This document shows, in pieces, positions 21,941 to 34,857 of a stretch of 64,000 nt of DNA. The stretch's first letter is position 1; every line of letters begins with the position of its first letter. This DNA is from Manis javanica (lineage: Eukaryota > Chordata > Mammalia > Pholidota > Manidae). A program made the translations under genes and the position numbers. The notes beneath the pieces are model-generated. The model was not told the DNA's origin and did no database searches. It worked only from the letters and a program-made list of their open reading frames with translations. The stretch is taken from NCBI RefSeq assembly GCF_040802235.1, contig NC_133172.1:58783613-58847612 (forward strand), in the 5' to 3' direction.

Positions 21941-22083
21941 TTTTACCTTGGGCCTCCAGCACCCTTATTTTCAGGGGGCTACAGATTGAAAGGGAGGGAT
22001 GACTGCGATATCAGTGTTGTCATCTCAGAAGAGGTCAGCTGGCTGATAATTGCGTTTGGCCAATCAACGAGCACTTACTGAGT

Positions 22084-22750
22084 GTGTTACGGAGTCCAGG
22101 CTTGTGCCACTTGCCCCAAGACATGCCAGTAAAGTCGAGAGACAAGGTGTTGGGGCAAGGAAAGTGACTTGATTTGGAAAGCCAGCTGCCCCAGAAGATG
22201 GTGGACTAACGGCCTAAAGAACCTTCCTAACTCAGGGCTGATTTCAGGCTTCTTTTATGCCTAGGAAGTGGGGGGCGAGAGGGGGGTGAACTCTGGCGAT
22301 GACCGGCCTCAGACACGTGACGTCAGCAGGTCTGAGGAGGGTGACGCTCCTTGCCCTTGGCTAGTTGATTCCAGTCATTTTTTTGACACCGGTCTGGCCG
22401 CCATGTTCCTATAAGCCCTTGACAATCCAGTCGTCGCTGTTGCACACACCTCTTTATCTGTCTCCTCCAGGGGAGGCGAGTTCCTGGGAAGGGGCTGATT
22501 GCATCAGGCTTAAGCCATGAGCAAAATCCCTCTTTATGATTAACAAGCCTGCGAGCCTGCAGGGCTGAGCTGAAGCTTTTTGACTTTAAGATTACGGCAG
22601 CAAAGGAGACAGAGACAATATGAAGGCAAAAGCCAGCTTTTTCACTGTTATGCTTGGATGAAGGAACTGTTCTGCGTTCTCTGGATGTGGAAGCTGACAG
22701 CACAGACATGGCCCCTGTCTGCATGGGATACCAAAATTACAGGGAATAAA
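22084..22750 (-). repeat. Solitary LTR-like element (antisense), boundaries uncertain
   Basis: The left edge starts tgttacggagtccaggc, as the reversed end of an LTR (U5 end ...CTCCGTAACA) would. 'gacttgatttggaaagccag', an 'agaagatggtgg' segment and GC-rich blocks follow in LTR-like order. I could not fix the other end or find a matching target duplication. Confidence 0.45.
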
Positions 22751-23551
22751 TCACTTTGTCAAACGATTTTTTTTGTCATAGAGTAAGAGAGTTTGAATTC
22801 GACTGCTGAAATACGGGCCCAGCCCAAGATGCGTGATTCTAGAAAAGGAAGTTAGTCCACTTTTGGAAGAACGCCAGCAAATGCTCAGGTCCCCAGGGGA
22901 CTTAAAAGAGTCCCCCTTGCAAGGAAGAGGGCACACGGGTGAGTGGGGAGTGCGTGCTGTTGGAAAGCACGGAGTATGCTCACCTATACCTGGGAGTGGA
23001 TTGTTCAGACCATAAGCCAGAAAGCCAGAACCTTTTCCAATTCATGGAGAAAACCCAACGAGAAGATTCTCAGCACAAAAGAAAACATACTGACTCACAT
23101 GACATGATGACCCAGGATGAAGATGCCTCAGGCACAGCTGGGTGGCAGGGCCACACTGATGGCCTCAAGGATCTCCGCTCTCTCTCCGTTTCTGTACTCT
23201 GGGCTCTGCTGTACTTAACTCAGCTGGAGCTTGGAGCCCAAATAGCATTATGAGAACTTGGTCTTTCCTCCAGGGTAGGGAAAACCGCCACGGCCCCAGA
23301 GCCTGTTCTCCTAATGAAGCAACGGCGGCAGAAAGCATTTCTCCTGTGGCTCCCAGAGAAGAGCTTCAGAGACGATGTGGACTGGCCCACACCGGCCCAG
23401 GGAGCGTGGACAGAAGGATGGGAGCCTCCGGTTGGTCAGGTCGTACATGCAGAGGCCATCCCCGAGGAAGGGCCCCGGAGAGGTTTTCTTTCATCAAAAA
23501 GGGAGTGGGTGTCATTCCCTAAAGCAGGGAATGCTAGCAAAGTGGCTGTTT
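22751..23551. other. Intergenic, nothing recognised
   Basis: Three overlapping open frames at 23250-23563 have no recognisable domain and no splice context. I treat them as chance. Confidence 0.45.
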
Positions 23552-26500
23552 TTTTTTAGTTGAAGTAGAGTTCATGTACCATTTTATATTGCTGTCAAGT
23601 GTACAACACAGTGGTTCAGCAGTTACCCACATTATTAAATCCTCACCCCAACTCGTGCAGTTACTATCTGTCAACATAGGAAGATGTTATAGAATCGCTG
23701 GCTATATTCTCCATGCTGTACTTCCATCCCTGTGACCAACTTATATTATGATTGATATTTTTGTGCCTCTTTATCTCCCTCACTCTCCCCACCCAGCCAC
23801 CCACCCCAACCCTTCTGCTGACGGTAACCACCAGTCACGCCGCAGTGTCTCTGAGTCCACTGCTGTTTTGTTCATTTTGTTGTGTTTTTAGATTCCACAA
23901 AGAAATGAAATCATATGTATTTGTCTTTCTCCACCTGGCTTATTTCACTTAGCATAATACCCTCTAGGTTCATCTGTTGTCACAGATGGCAGGATTTCTT
24001 TTTTTTATGGCTGAATAATACTCCATTGTGTATCTGTACCATATCTTCTTTATCCATTCATCTACCAGTGCACATTTTGGTTGCTTCCATATCTTGGCTA
24101 TTGTAAATAATGCAGCAACAGACATGAGGGTGCATATATCTTTTTGCATCAGAGATTTTGTTTTCTTTGGGTAAATTCCCAGGAGTGGATTACTGGGTCA
24201 TATGGTATTTCTATTTTTAGTTTCTTGCGGAACCTCCACAGTGGCTGCACCAATTGACATTCCCACCAACAGCACAGGAGGGTTCCAAGCAGTTCTTCTG
24301 GTACAGGTCTGGGCTCTCCCTTCAAGGCCCGCAGGAAGGGAGAGGGGCTTCCTCTGGGGGCCTTTGGGACCCAGCTGTTTGGCGAGAGCAAGACCGTGGG
24401 GCAGGTGTAGTAAACAGTGCCACAGGGGCCACTGGGGGAGGGCTGGGCTTTGCAGTGGTACAGCCACGGGTTCAAACCTGACTTCTTGTCATGGTCACTT
24501 GTTCTTTGCCGAATATTCCCTCCTCTTATACTTTTTGGAATACTTCAAGAAGGATGGGTTAGCTTTTCTTTTAATTGGTAGAATTCAGCTGTGAAACCAT
24601 CTGGGAATGGATTTTTGTTTGCTGGGAGTTTTTTGATTACCATTTGATTCAGTTTCATTACTGGGCAGATTTTCTGTTTCTTCCTGGGTCAGTCTTGGAA
24701 GGTTGTATTTTTCTAGGAATTTGCCCATTCCTTCTATGTCGTCCAATTTATTGGCATACAATTTTTCATAGAATTCTCTAGTAATTCTTGTATACCTGTG
24801 GTGTCAGGTGTAACTTTTCCTTTTTCTTTTTTTCTTTTCTTATTTTGTTTATTTTGTGTCCCCTTTTTCTTGGTAAGCCTGGCTGCGGTCTGCCTGTCTT
24901 GCTTTGGGTGAGTGTTCTGCATGCAGCTGTTAAGTCCCTCTGATCCGATGTGCTGTTCAGTGCCTGTTTCCTCATTTATGTTCTGTCTGATGGTCTGTCC
25001 ATTGACGTAAGGGGGGTGTTAAAGTCTCCTATGTGATTGTACCACTCTCCATTTCTCCCTTTAATTCTGTTACTATTTGTTCTACATATTTAGGTGCTCC
25101 TATGCTGGGTGAATAGTTAATTGTGATATCCTCTTGTTGGACTGACCCCTTCGTCATTTTGTAATGTCCTTTTAGTCTCTTATGACTTTGCTTTGAAGTC
25201 TATTTTGTCTGATGTAAGTACCGCTGCTCCTGCTTTTTTCTTTTATTTGGATGACATATCTTTCTTTATCCCTTCGTTTTTAGTTTGTATCTGTCTTTAG
25301 GTCTGAAATGAGTCTTTTGTAGGCGACATATAGATGGGTCTTGTTTATCCATTCTGCCACCCTATGTTTTTGAATGTTGTGTTCAGTCCATTTATATTTA
25401 CACTTAAGGTAGTAAATGACAGCTATGTACTTATTGCCATTTTATTGTTTTCTGGTTGTTTTGTAGTTTCTTTCTGTTCCTTTCTTCCTCTCTTATACTC
25501 TTGTTATTTCATGTTTTTTTTTAGTCTTGTGTTTGGACTTCTCTCTTTTAATTTTTTGTGTATGTATTATAGGGTTTAGGTTCATAGTTACCATAAGGCT
25601 TATAGTTTCCTAAATATATAACCGTCTATATTAAGTTGATGTCACTCCACTTCAAACACAACTGAAGATACTTCTTTTTTATTCTTTCTCCTCCACACTT
25701 TAATATTAGATGTCATAATCTGCATTTTTTTGCATATCTTTTGGCTGAATTTTGTGTATAGTTGATTTTACTACTTTTCTTTTCTTTTTTAGCTTCAGAC
25801 TTAGTAGTAATTGGTCTACTACCTTTATTGTGGGTTTATTTTCTCTGATGAAAAATATTTAGGCGTAAGAACATTTCCATCTAAAGAAGTCCCTTTAACA
25901 TATCCCGTAAGGCCTGTTTAGTGGTTGTGAATTCTTTTAACTTTCACTTATCTAAGAAACATTCAATCTCTCCTTCAATTCTGAATGGCAACCTTATTGG
26001 GTAGAGAATTCTTGGTTGCAAATTCTACTTCAAAACATTAAATATTTCATGCCACTCTCTTCTGGCCTGTAAAGTTTCTGCTGAGAAACCTACTGATAGC
26101 CTTGGGCTTTCCCTTATAGATAACTGCCTCTCTCTTGCTGCTTTTAAAATTCTCTATTTTTAATCTTTGCCATTTTAATTACTATATGTCTTAGTGTAGT
26201 TTTCCTGGGGTTCTTTTCATTAGGGGCTCTCTGCACTCCCAGTACCTGGGTGTTTATTTCCTTCCCCGGATTGGGCAAGTTTTCATCAATGATTTCTTCA
26301 GAGACTTTCTACTCCTTTGTCTCTCTTTTCTCCTTCTCATACCCCTATTATGCAAATATTGTTTCATTTGGAGTTGTCACACAGCAATCTTTGCATCTTC
26401 TCATTTTTAGAAATTCTTTTTTCTCTGCTCCTCAGCTTCATTGATTTCCTGTTCTCTAATTTACATCTCATTGATTGTCCCCTCTACTTGCAGCAATCTA

Positions 26501-27725
26501 TTACTCGTTCTCTCCATTTTATTTTTCATTTCAATTACTGTATTTTTCAGCTCTGAGCAGTTGTTTTTCAAATCTTCTATATGTTTTTTGAAGTTCTCCC
26601 TGAGATGATCGGTTATTTTCCACAGGTCAGTGAGCAACTTTGTGACTGCTACTATAAAATCTCTATCAGATGATTGGTTCTAATCTTCATTTTATTTAGC
26701 CCTCTTTCTGGTGTCTTATCTTGTTCTTTTCTTTGGAACATATTCCTCTGCCTCCTCACGGTGTTTCCTCCTTTGTATTAGATGGGTCTGCTGTGCCTCC
26801 TTATGTAGAGAGTAATGGCTTTATAAAGAAAGTGGCTTGTGGTGCCAAGAAACTCAAGACCTTTTGCTTACAAGTGCCTCGTTTTCTTTGTGCTGGAGCT
26901 ACAGTTGCTGTTGGTTGTGGCCAGGGTCACCTTCCTGCCTGTCTGCCGGCTCTGGCTACTTTTGGTCAGCAGTGGCTGAGAGCTCCCTCTGTGCCCTTTG
27001 TGAGCCCTTCTGCAGGGATCATTGTAGGCGGGCCACCCTCTGCCTGCCTGGCAGCAGTTGTGGTACTGTTGAGCCAGAGGAGCTGGTACACAGGGGAGCT
27101 TGATGCATGGCTGAGCTGCCAGCATGGGGGATGGAATGTTTGGGGCTCCCCCAAAGTGTCCAAGCAATTGGGCTGAGGAAGTGTCTTCCATCTGCCCTTT
27201 CTCCTCTGGAGATAGCTCCTGCCAACCTCTGCCCTTCTGGCATCATTCCCGCTGCTGGTAAATCTTTCAAACTGCTGCCTCAGTGTTGGGTCTCAGTGGG
27301 ACCAGCGGAGTGTGCCTGTCCTCCACACATGGCTGGAGTCTCAGCCTCCCAAAGTGCTCCAACTCTCCCTGGTGCTCAGCCCCCTTAATCACCAAAGCCC
27401 AGTGCAATGTGGACTCATGCCCCCAGAGCAGATCTCCAGGGCCAGGTGTGCAGGATTCTGAGCACTTATACCTTCCCTGCTCCATTCCTTTCCCTTCTGC
27501 TTGTGGGCTAGGCTGGGGGAGGGGCTTAGGTTCCACTTGATCATGGCTCTGCCACCTTACCCTTCTTTGTGTGGTCTTCTCTTCTTCACCAAGTGTAGAT
27601 GGTCTATTCTGCAGGCTTCAGGTCATTTTCCGGGCTAGCTGTATTTGCTATAGCTACTGTCTTGGTGTTTATGTGAGAGGAGGTTTCCACCTTGCCTTCC
27701 TACTCTGCCATCTTTTCCCCAACTT
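23552..27725 (-). mobile_element. Long L1, antisense, internally deleted
   Basis: The left end is an L1 3' region ('ttgaagtagagttcatgtac', then 'ggctgaataatactccattg' and 'tcccaggagtggattactgg'). The middle is reversed ORF2, and the right end (26.7-27.7 kb) is the GC-richer 5' part, closing with 'ctgccatcttttcccc'. At about 24295-24530 the L1 text is replaced by unrelated GC-rich sequence. Open frames such as 26721-27176 come from the L1 5' region and are not genes. Confidence 0.75.
24295..24530. other. Non-L1 segment inside the antisense L1
   Basis: GC-rich sequence with no L1 resemblance joins ORF2 3' sequence (left) to ORF2 middle sequence (right). I cannot name it. It could be filler at a deletion or a piece of another repeat. 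Confidence 0.4.
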
Positions 27726-29154
27726 CCAACAGTGACTATTTTAATGAGACACTACCTGCTGGTTATGGCTCCCAAGGCCAGCCCTAGTTCCAGGAAGCCC
27801 AGCTGGTTGGCGCTGGAAGTAGCATTCTGCAGGTTAATTATTCTGCCCTGTGGGTATGGCTGGGTGAATTGGAAAGAAATACAAGGTAGGAGATGTCCCA
27901 ATAGTTGTTAGTAAACCAATTAATCTACAATAAAGCAATCTGGCTTTCTTATGATCACCATGTTCAGAAAATAATACTGTTTCTGGAAAAGAATCCATAG
28001 ACCTACTTTGGATGCTTGAGAAATACTATAGTGTCTTGCCAATGGGTTTCAGCTCTAGGCAAGTTCACTCTTGATTTGGTGAGACTGAAAAATGACAGTA
28101 GACATTCTGGGGGTGAAAGGGTTTATACCCAATTTTATTTCCACGGTGGCAGGTCAGGCGCTAGAATTCCATCCACCTCAGAGCAAGCATGCATGCAGCA
28201 AGCAGGTCTCTGCCTCCGGGCCTCTCTGTCCCTGAAGCTGTCTCAGTCTCTCCTAGGCACTGCCACATCTCCAGCTTCTGCTCTCCTGAAGCTGTGCTAC
28301 CCAGAGCACCAGGCAGAGCTCTTTATATAGAGTCAATAACAACCTATTGTCCACATGTGTGTAGTGAGCAAGCCGACTGGGGTCAGGTGAGAATCCTGGC
28401 CGTAGGAACTTTCATTTTCTCTACATATAGCCTAGATAATTTGGTGCCAGAATTAGTCACTTCACCCTCCAGTAACTGCTATTCATAATATGGCATCCTC
28501 TGCCACCCATGACCAGAGCAACACAAAGGAAATCAAGTATTTCCACAGGCCTGCCAGGCCCCCTTCCCTTTTGTAGACATGCACAGTTTGGGCATTACCT
28601 TTGGGTTCTACTACAGGGTTCTTTGCTGGTGATCTGCCCAATGGGCTTATGGATGACACACCATCTACTCCTGGGACGCCGAGGCTGGGGTGGCATGCTG
28701 ATGGATTATACCCAGGCTTCTAGGAGGGCCCCATATGCATAGGCCTGAGCATTATTTCAGAGCTTTAGGTAGTTTTGGGGACTCAATCCAAGGTTGAGGG
28801 CAGGTCAGAGCAACTGGGAACCTAACCCTAGAACTGATGAAATTCCTTAACTGCAGTATCTCCTGACTTGAGGGAGAAAGGGAGTTATCTTTCAGGTAGT
28901 TCTTTGAAATGGTCCATTTTCAGCTGAGATGTGGGGGGAGGACACAGAACTTCTCACTTTGCCCGCACCCCCTCTTCCCTGAGTATTTTACAGCATTTAG
29001 GAGCTCCGCCATATATGTAAAATAACCTCACTTATTTACTAGATCTCATCTAGCCTGACAGTTCTAGTAGACTGGCTATTTTTCCCAGTGTTCAACAATT
29101 AGAGACAATAAATTATGTATGCCCCAGGAAGAATTCACCCTCAGGAGGAAAAAG
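27726..29154. other. Intergenic; possible antisense LTR remnant at 28080-28500
   Basis: 'aagggtttatacccaatttt' and, later, 'ctttatatagagtcaataac' give the look of a reversed LTR with a TATA-like spot, but no family is named. Nothing else is supported. Confidence 0.35.
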
Positions 29155-30130
29155 AGCATTCGTTCAACAAATATTGAACTCCTGTTTTGTGCTGGTGTTA
29201 GGGGTATAACAGTAAGCAAACAAGGTTCTTACCCTTGTGGAGCTTAGACATTAGACAAGTTATTATAGAAGCTACCACAGTTGTAATAAAGGCTAGAGAA
29301 AAAAAGCCTGGTGCTATGCCAAGTTGTACAGGAGGACAAACCTAAATTGTCAGGGTCACGGAAGGCCCCTGAAGAAACTTAAGCTGAGACATGAAATAAA
29401 CTCTATGGGCCAAATGGGTGTGTGAGGGGTTGGGGACAAGGGTATGAGGAACTTGGAACCTAGGGCCTTGAAGAAGCTGGTGTGGTCTGGGTAGAGAAGG
29501 CAGTATGGCGTGAGATGAGCTTCGAGCGGCAGGCAGGGCCACACCAGGCAAGACCTCTTGGGTCCCCTTGAGGATTCGCAACCTAAACCTAAGGAGAGTT
29601 TTGAGCAGAGAAGTGACACAGATCTACATCTTTATGGGATAACTCTGCTTGGCATGTGAGAATGGATGGACTGGATGTGGGTAGAAGAGAAAACAGGATA
29701 TTATTGGAACGTAGGGGAGAGAAGTCACACTTGAACACTGGGTGACTTCGAGGCGTGAGCGGAGGGCAGCGTCAGTAGGCTTAAAGGTACATTAGTGTGT
29801 CAAGTTAAGGGGCAGCAGAGATCAAAGATTATGTTGGACTTCTGGCAAAAAAATGTCTTATTTCTGAGAAATTCAATGGATACTGGTGACATTTCCTAAG
29901 GAAAGAAACCCTGTAAGAATTTGGAGGTGTTGTGAACTCCATTTGGGGCATGTTGACTGGGAGGTGCACACAAAACATCCAGGTGGAGATGCAGAAACGG
30001 TCAGACGGTCTGGAGCTCAGGAGGGTCTGGTTGGAACTATGAATTTAGCAGCACAGATTTAGAATAGAGATGGAAATTAAGGCCAGGGGCTTGGGAAAGA
30101 CCATTAGGGAGAAAACATGGTATTAGAAGA
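29155..30130 (+). repeat. Ancient interspersed repeat (unnamed family), sense
   Basis: It has phrases common to a widespread mammalian repeat: 'ttcaacaaatattgaa', 'cccttgtggagcttagacat', 'ttttgagcagagaagtgaca', 'ggatggactggatgtgggta'. Related pieces occur at 36.2, 44.4, 57.0 and 63.9 kb. I do not trust a family name from memory. Confidence 0.55.
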
Positions 30131-30699
30131 GGGCCTGGTACTAAGCCCTGAAGAAGTCTACCACCTGAAACTGGAGCAGAGATAAGCACACTGGTAAAAT
30201 GCAGGGTGTGGCAGCAGACTCCAGCACAGGCCCCAGGCGTCCTGCTTCCTGGCCCGCTCGTCCTGTGTAATCGCCTCCTGCACGGAGTGGGGCTCCCCTG
30301 AGCAGCCAGTACGGCACTGCGTAAACGACCTTGAATGACAGGTTGTGGCTCTACAATGTTTTAAGACCTCAGGGAGACCGAAGGTGGGTCTCAGAGAGCT
30401 GATTGAATCAGGCTTTTAAGAATCTTAAGGGTATTGTCCCCCAGCAGTCTGAGAAGCCCAAGGTAGAGAAGGACTTATCTCAGAGAAACTTGTGGGTGGG
30501 GCTTTTGCCTGATGGGCTGAACTGCACTAAGACTTACAGGAAACACAGTGTTCAAAAGAACTTTTTGCAGTTAACATTACCAGCTTGGGCTGAAAGAGGC
30601 ACAGTACAAAATGTAAAGAGGTTGGACCCTCACAATTCTACTGGGTGGAAGCAGGCTGAGAAAGCCATGTAGCTGTAAATACGGGCTACCTTTTGTGGA
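30131..30699. other. Intergenic, nothing recognised
   Basis: One 89-codon open frame (30403-30672) shows no motif. No exon or repeat is supported. Confidence 0.45.
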
Positions 30700-31240
30700 A
30701 AGGATGCTCGGAGGGCGGAGCCGAGAGCCCAGTCTCCAAGACGGCCCTGACTGTTCCCCACCTTCTAGGACTCATACCTTTGGGTATCCCTCCCACACAG
30801 AAGAGAGTAGGATTGATCTGTGTAGCCAGTGTACTGTTAGGTGACAGTGTGTGACTTCTGAGGATAAGTCCTGGAAGACTGCAGCTTCCACCTTGCTCTC
30901 TCGGATCGCCTACTCTGGGGGAAGCCAGCTGCCACGCTCCTAGGAGGCCATTCAAGCGGCCCTACTGAGATGCCCACACGGTGAGGAACTGAGGCCTTCT
31001 GCCAACAGGCATGTGGACCAGTCATCCTGGAAGGGGATCCTCCAGCTTCAAACGTTTAGATGACTGCAGAGTCAGATGACATCATGAGATGACCCTCTGG
31101 AGACCCTCTAAGCAGGAGCTGCCCAGTTAAGCTGCACTCCAATACCTGACCCATAGAAACTAGGAGGTAACATTTGTTGTCTTAAGATGATGTACCTCGG
31201 GGTAATTTGTTATGTTAACAGTAAGTAATTAATACAAGGA
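30700..31240 (+). repeat. MLT1-type MaLR LTR, sense
   Basis: Distinct MLT1 wording: 'cagcttccaccttgctctct', 'tctgggggaagccagctgcc', 'ggaactgaggccttctgcca', 'ggatcctccagcttcaaacg', 'acccatagaaacta', 'ggggtaatttgttatg', ending near 'taattaatacaag'. Confidence 0.85.
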
Positions 31241-33085
31241 CAAAGGCTGTAAGAATGTAAGTTCACGAAAAGGAAATGCACTATATTTCAAGGAGAGAGC
31301 AGACAACTGTGTCAAGTGTGGGATGGCCAAATGCCTTCTACTTGGATGACAACAGCCCACATACCAATTCCGAATTTCATTTAGGCTTCTTGATTGTGGA
31401 AAACAAAACCAAGCAAACCCCACTATGCTCGGTATTCCTGGTTTAAGAAAATTGAGAGGTTTGTATCGTTCTTTTGAAGGGCTTCATAAAAACATGTTTT
31501 GAAAGTCTGTGGTACCTCTCACTGACAGTGGGCAAATGTTCATCGTACTTATCTGGTCTGTCAGAGACTTTCTCATATGCACACACTAGACTGGACAAAT
31601 GTATGGAGCAGAGAAACCTTCCAAATAGCACCAGGAGGGTTAGATATGTTGCAGCTATTCATACAAGTTAGCTCTGGTGGAAAGCAGAAGTTTCTTATGC
31701 TATCAAAGACTCCAAAAATATTTTACCAAAAAACAATCACTACCACCATCTCATATTTATGTTGGAATTTATATATTAATAGTACTTTCACCACAACTTA
31801 TTTTATGCTCACAACAAACCCTGTGAGGTGGGTGGGTGGGGGGGGTTATAGAAAAGTCAAATACAGTCATTCCTATTTCCCAAATGAGAAAACGGAGGCC
31901 TTCAGTTACTGGGTTAAAGCCACACAAAACATTCATGGCTGTAGGTCCTCTGGTGTCAAGTTGAGCACTTTTTCCAAAACATTCACCAGGGACTATTCAT
32001 CAAGCATTTGCCTTCTATACATCTTCTCTGAACAACTTGAATGTCTTTCCAAAGCAATCCTAATAATGTTTTAATACTGTCCTTTCTGTAACTGGAATCA
32101 TGGAATGGGTAAGAATTCTCTTCTTCCCACTTTGGTTCCTATGCAGAAGTACAAGTTGAGTGTCAATGCCACCACTGTTCAAAACATTCCTCCTTAGAAG
32201 TGGCCTTCAGAGAATCAAAATTCTTCCCAGCAAGAAAACCAGTCTATTAGTTTAGGGTTATGTTTCATTTTTTTAATTATAAATGGCATTTTTATCTTGA
32301 TTAACTTTCTTAATCACCAGACTTTTAGCTGTTTCCTAAAGCCTGATCTATTCTCAAAGACCAAAACTTAACAAACACTGAGGATATTCAAACACACCTG
32401 TTACAGACTGAAGGAAAACCAGTCATCCCAGAAAGCGGACAATATTAAGAAAAAAAATGGCTTGTGTTGTGTTGAGTGGCACTTTATACGCCTTGTCTAA
32501 TTTAATCTTCAAAAGAATCCCATGGGGTAGGATAAAGGTCTTTGTTTAAACATCACACATACCATATGGTCACATAGGCTGATGCCCTCATTTCGCAAAG
32601 GGCACAAACTAATTCCTAAAATTTATACTGTGAGCTCATGCCTGCCAACAGCCACCACCCCCTCAGAAGGCTGATCTGTAGGGTGTTTTCACACATTTTC
32701 AAGCTGGTGTTTTGCCATTCCCGTATCCGTGCATGTTTTAGTCCATTTTAAGTAGATGTAGCATGTACAGAATAAAATAAGTCTATTTTTTGGCTTCTGG
32801 GAAATTCAAGTTAGACATTTCTGCTCTACGATTCCAAAATGACTTCTACTGTATTCATCCAAAGAAGGACAGAAGAAACAGATTTCAAACTTATCTCTGC
32901 TTCTTTTCTTTTCCCATCAGGATTTAGTACAAGGAGGGAAGAAAACGAAAACTTAGTTCAAGAATCTATTCTTAAATAGCAAAAAAGTGAACAGCCAAAA
33001 TTTGCTACCAGGTATCACTATATTTTCCCAAACCCGTGTTTCTTGAGAACCACCAAGTGTGATCAGTTCACTGCCAGCTCCTCCT
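31241..33085 (-). other. SDR42E1 3' flank, including its probable 3' UTR, with MIR pieces
   Basis: Antisense MIR fragments lie near 31775-31975 ('ccctgtgaggtgggtgggt', 'caaatgagaaaacggaggcc') and 32475-32640. The 3' UTR of the minus-strand gene should start at 33085. I could not choose among weak ATTAAA-type signals (for example near 32066 and 32502), so its end is unknown. Confidence 0.5.
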
Positions 33086-34196
33086 TCACAGGGACAGAAT
33101 CACAGAAGGCACACACATGAAAACTGCTATAACCACGAGTAAGACCAAAAGTCCGCCCCAGACAAGACGCTCAGAGTCATGACTCCCAGGACTTCTGCCA
33201 TGACCATGGGCTTTAAACCATTCTACTACTTCCTGGAGGTCAAACGGCTGAGCCTCATAACCGAGCTCCTTCTTGGCTTTCTCCAGACTAAAGTAATGTG
33301 TGACACCAGTTTTGTAAACTTCGGTGCGTGTGAGGAAGGGCTGGAAATTGTAGAGTCGGCCCAGAATGAAGTGAGCCATCTCTGTTAGGAAAGCAAAGCA
33401 GTAGATGACGGTCAACGGCAGGCGTGTGGATGGGAACGTGTAGCCCAGACCCTCAACCAAAGGCCGGAAGAACTCAAAGTTGTTCACGGGTCTGCCATCT
33501 GAGATGAAGTAGGGCTGTCCAGAGGCAATGTGGCCCTTGTCAGCTTTCAGGGCCTCTGAGGCCAGAATGTGAGCCTGTACCAAGTTGTCTACATGGACAA
33601 ATTCAACCAGGCTCCTGGGATCCCCGTATACAAATTTGAATAGGCCCCGCTCAATGTAGCTCACTATCCTGGGAAGGTGCCTCTGTTCTCCGGGCCCATA
33701 GATGCCAGCCGGCCTCAGAGCACAGGTTCGCAAGACACCATCGCTTCTTTCCAGGGCTGCACCACTTGCCTCCAGCACCTTCCTCTCTGCAATAGACTTG
33801 GTCCGAGAGTAGTGATCAGGGTGGAGGTGAAGGGGTAAGTAGGGCAGAGATTCATCTCCGTTTCTGATAACTTGACCTCCGAAGACGACATTAAAGGTGC
33901 TAGTGTAAACTAACCTTGGCACCCCTCTCTGCCTGCAAGCTTGGAGGATGTTGTCTGTGCCCCCGACGTTGACTTCCTCAATCAGGTTTGGGTTCAGCTG
34001 CTCTCGCCCTGACATGCCATAAGAGGCAATATGGAACACGCAAGTGACATCCGTGTCCTGGAAGGCTTTCTCTATGTCAGAGAGGTGGCGGATGTCTCCA
34101 CGTACAAACTCGATGCCTTCTGGAATGGTCTGAGCAGGGCTGCTGAGGTCAAACAGAAGCACGTGGAATCCCTTCTCATTAAGAGCACAGCCTAGG
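33086..34196 (-). CDS. SDR42E1: SDR42E1, last coding exon (exon 3)
   Basis: SDR42E1 is an extended short-chain dehydrogenase/reductase of the 3-beta-HSD type. This exon encodes about 370 residues and ends in a stop at 33086. The acceptor is CATTTCAG|CCTAGGC (AG at 34198-34197), phase 2, joining exon 2 through a split Arg codon to give FGFRLGCALNEKG. Visible features are GDIRHL, HIASYG, the catalytic Y-x3-K in YSRTK (about residues 152-156 of the whole protein), RPAGIYGPGE, and a C-terminal hydrophobic segment (about 364-391) that fits membrane anchoring. The joined protein is 392 residues, against 393 for human as I recall, and there is no break. A sterol-type substrate is inferred from the family and is not proven here. 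The longest uninterrupted stretch looks as if it starts at a GTG (34162), but that is inside the exon. Confidence 0.97.
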
Positions 34197-34763
34197 CTGA
34201 AATGAGAGAGTAAGTCTGATCGAACTGCTATTAAGCGATGCCTAGGAAAATAATCTACCCGTCAATGTGGGGCTGACCCAGGAGTGCCCTGTCCTGAGTC
34301 CCTCACTGTACAGCTCTTCCTTATGCGACTCACCCTTATGCAAACACTCAAAAATGAGAATCCTTACATTTGCTTAAATTACAATGAGAGCTTTTATCTT
34401 CAATGATGGTAGCATCTGCATGTCACATTTCCCCCCTCATTTCAGAACCCGCCATCCATTCTCTTGAATTTATGAATGATAACATAACTGGGAAAGAATA
34501 GCCATTATTTAGAAATTGTTTTTGGGGATATGAATGATCTCTCCTCCCCAGTTTAATGGTTTTACAAAGAATTTTTCTTCAAGGAGGACATATCTGTAGT
34601 TCTGAAGTTAATACCTAAGCAGTGGACAACAGAGTTCACTTCTGGCTTAAGACTATACAAACACACAAAAGTGTACACAGTATTAATGTCAGAGTTCCAA
34701 CCTATACTTTCCAGCAACTTCCAGAAAAATAATTCCATGGGCATATTTTATCAATGCACTGAC

Positions 34764-34857
34764 CGGAAACCAAAATAGCCACCTCCTCCTGTAATGAGGA
34801 CAGTTTCCTTTGGAGATTTTTGCGAGTCCATATGTGTCGGTCAAAAGATCACTGGAC
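34764..34857 (-). CDS. SDR42E1: SDR42E1, first coding exon (exon 2) with start codon
   Basis: The acceptor CTTTCCTACAG precedes the exon at 34857. The ATG is at 34831-34829, so 26 nt are 5' UTR and 68 nt are coding: 22 codons plus two bases. The protein starts MDSQKSPKETVLITGGGGYF, which contains the Rossmann NAD(P)-binding loop T-G-G-x-G-Y-F-G. The donor CCG|GTCAGT (GT at 34763-34762) is phase 2 and matches the exon 3 acceptor. The 567-bp intron between them (34197-34763) holds no other feature I can name. The short length explains why it is easily missed by ORF scans. Confidence 0.95.

Noticed and set aside
26721-27176. 151-codon plus-strand open frame
   Set aside because: It lies in the antisense L1 5' region and has no known domain.
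33179-33388. Plus-strand open frame across SDR42E1 exon 3
   Set aside because: Antisense shadow of the real exon.
34562-34744. 60-codon minus-strand open frame between the SDR42E1 coding exons
   Set aside because: The phase-2 donor at 34763 and acceptor at 34197 splice cleanly across it, and the protein is complete without it.
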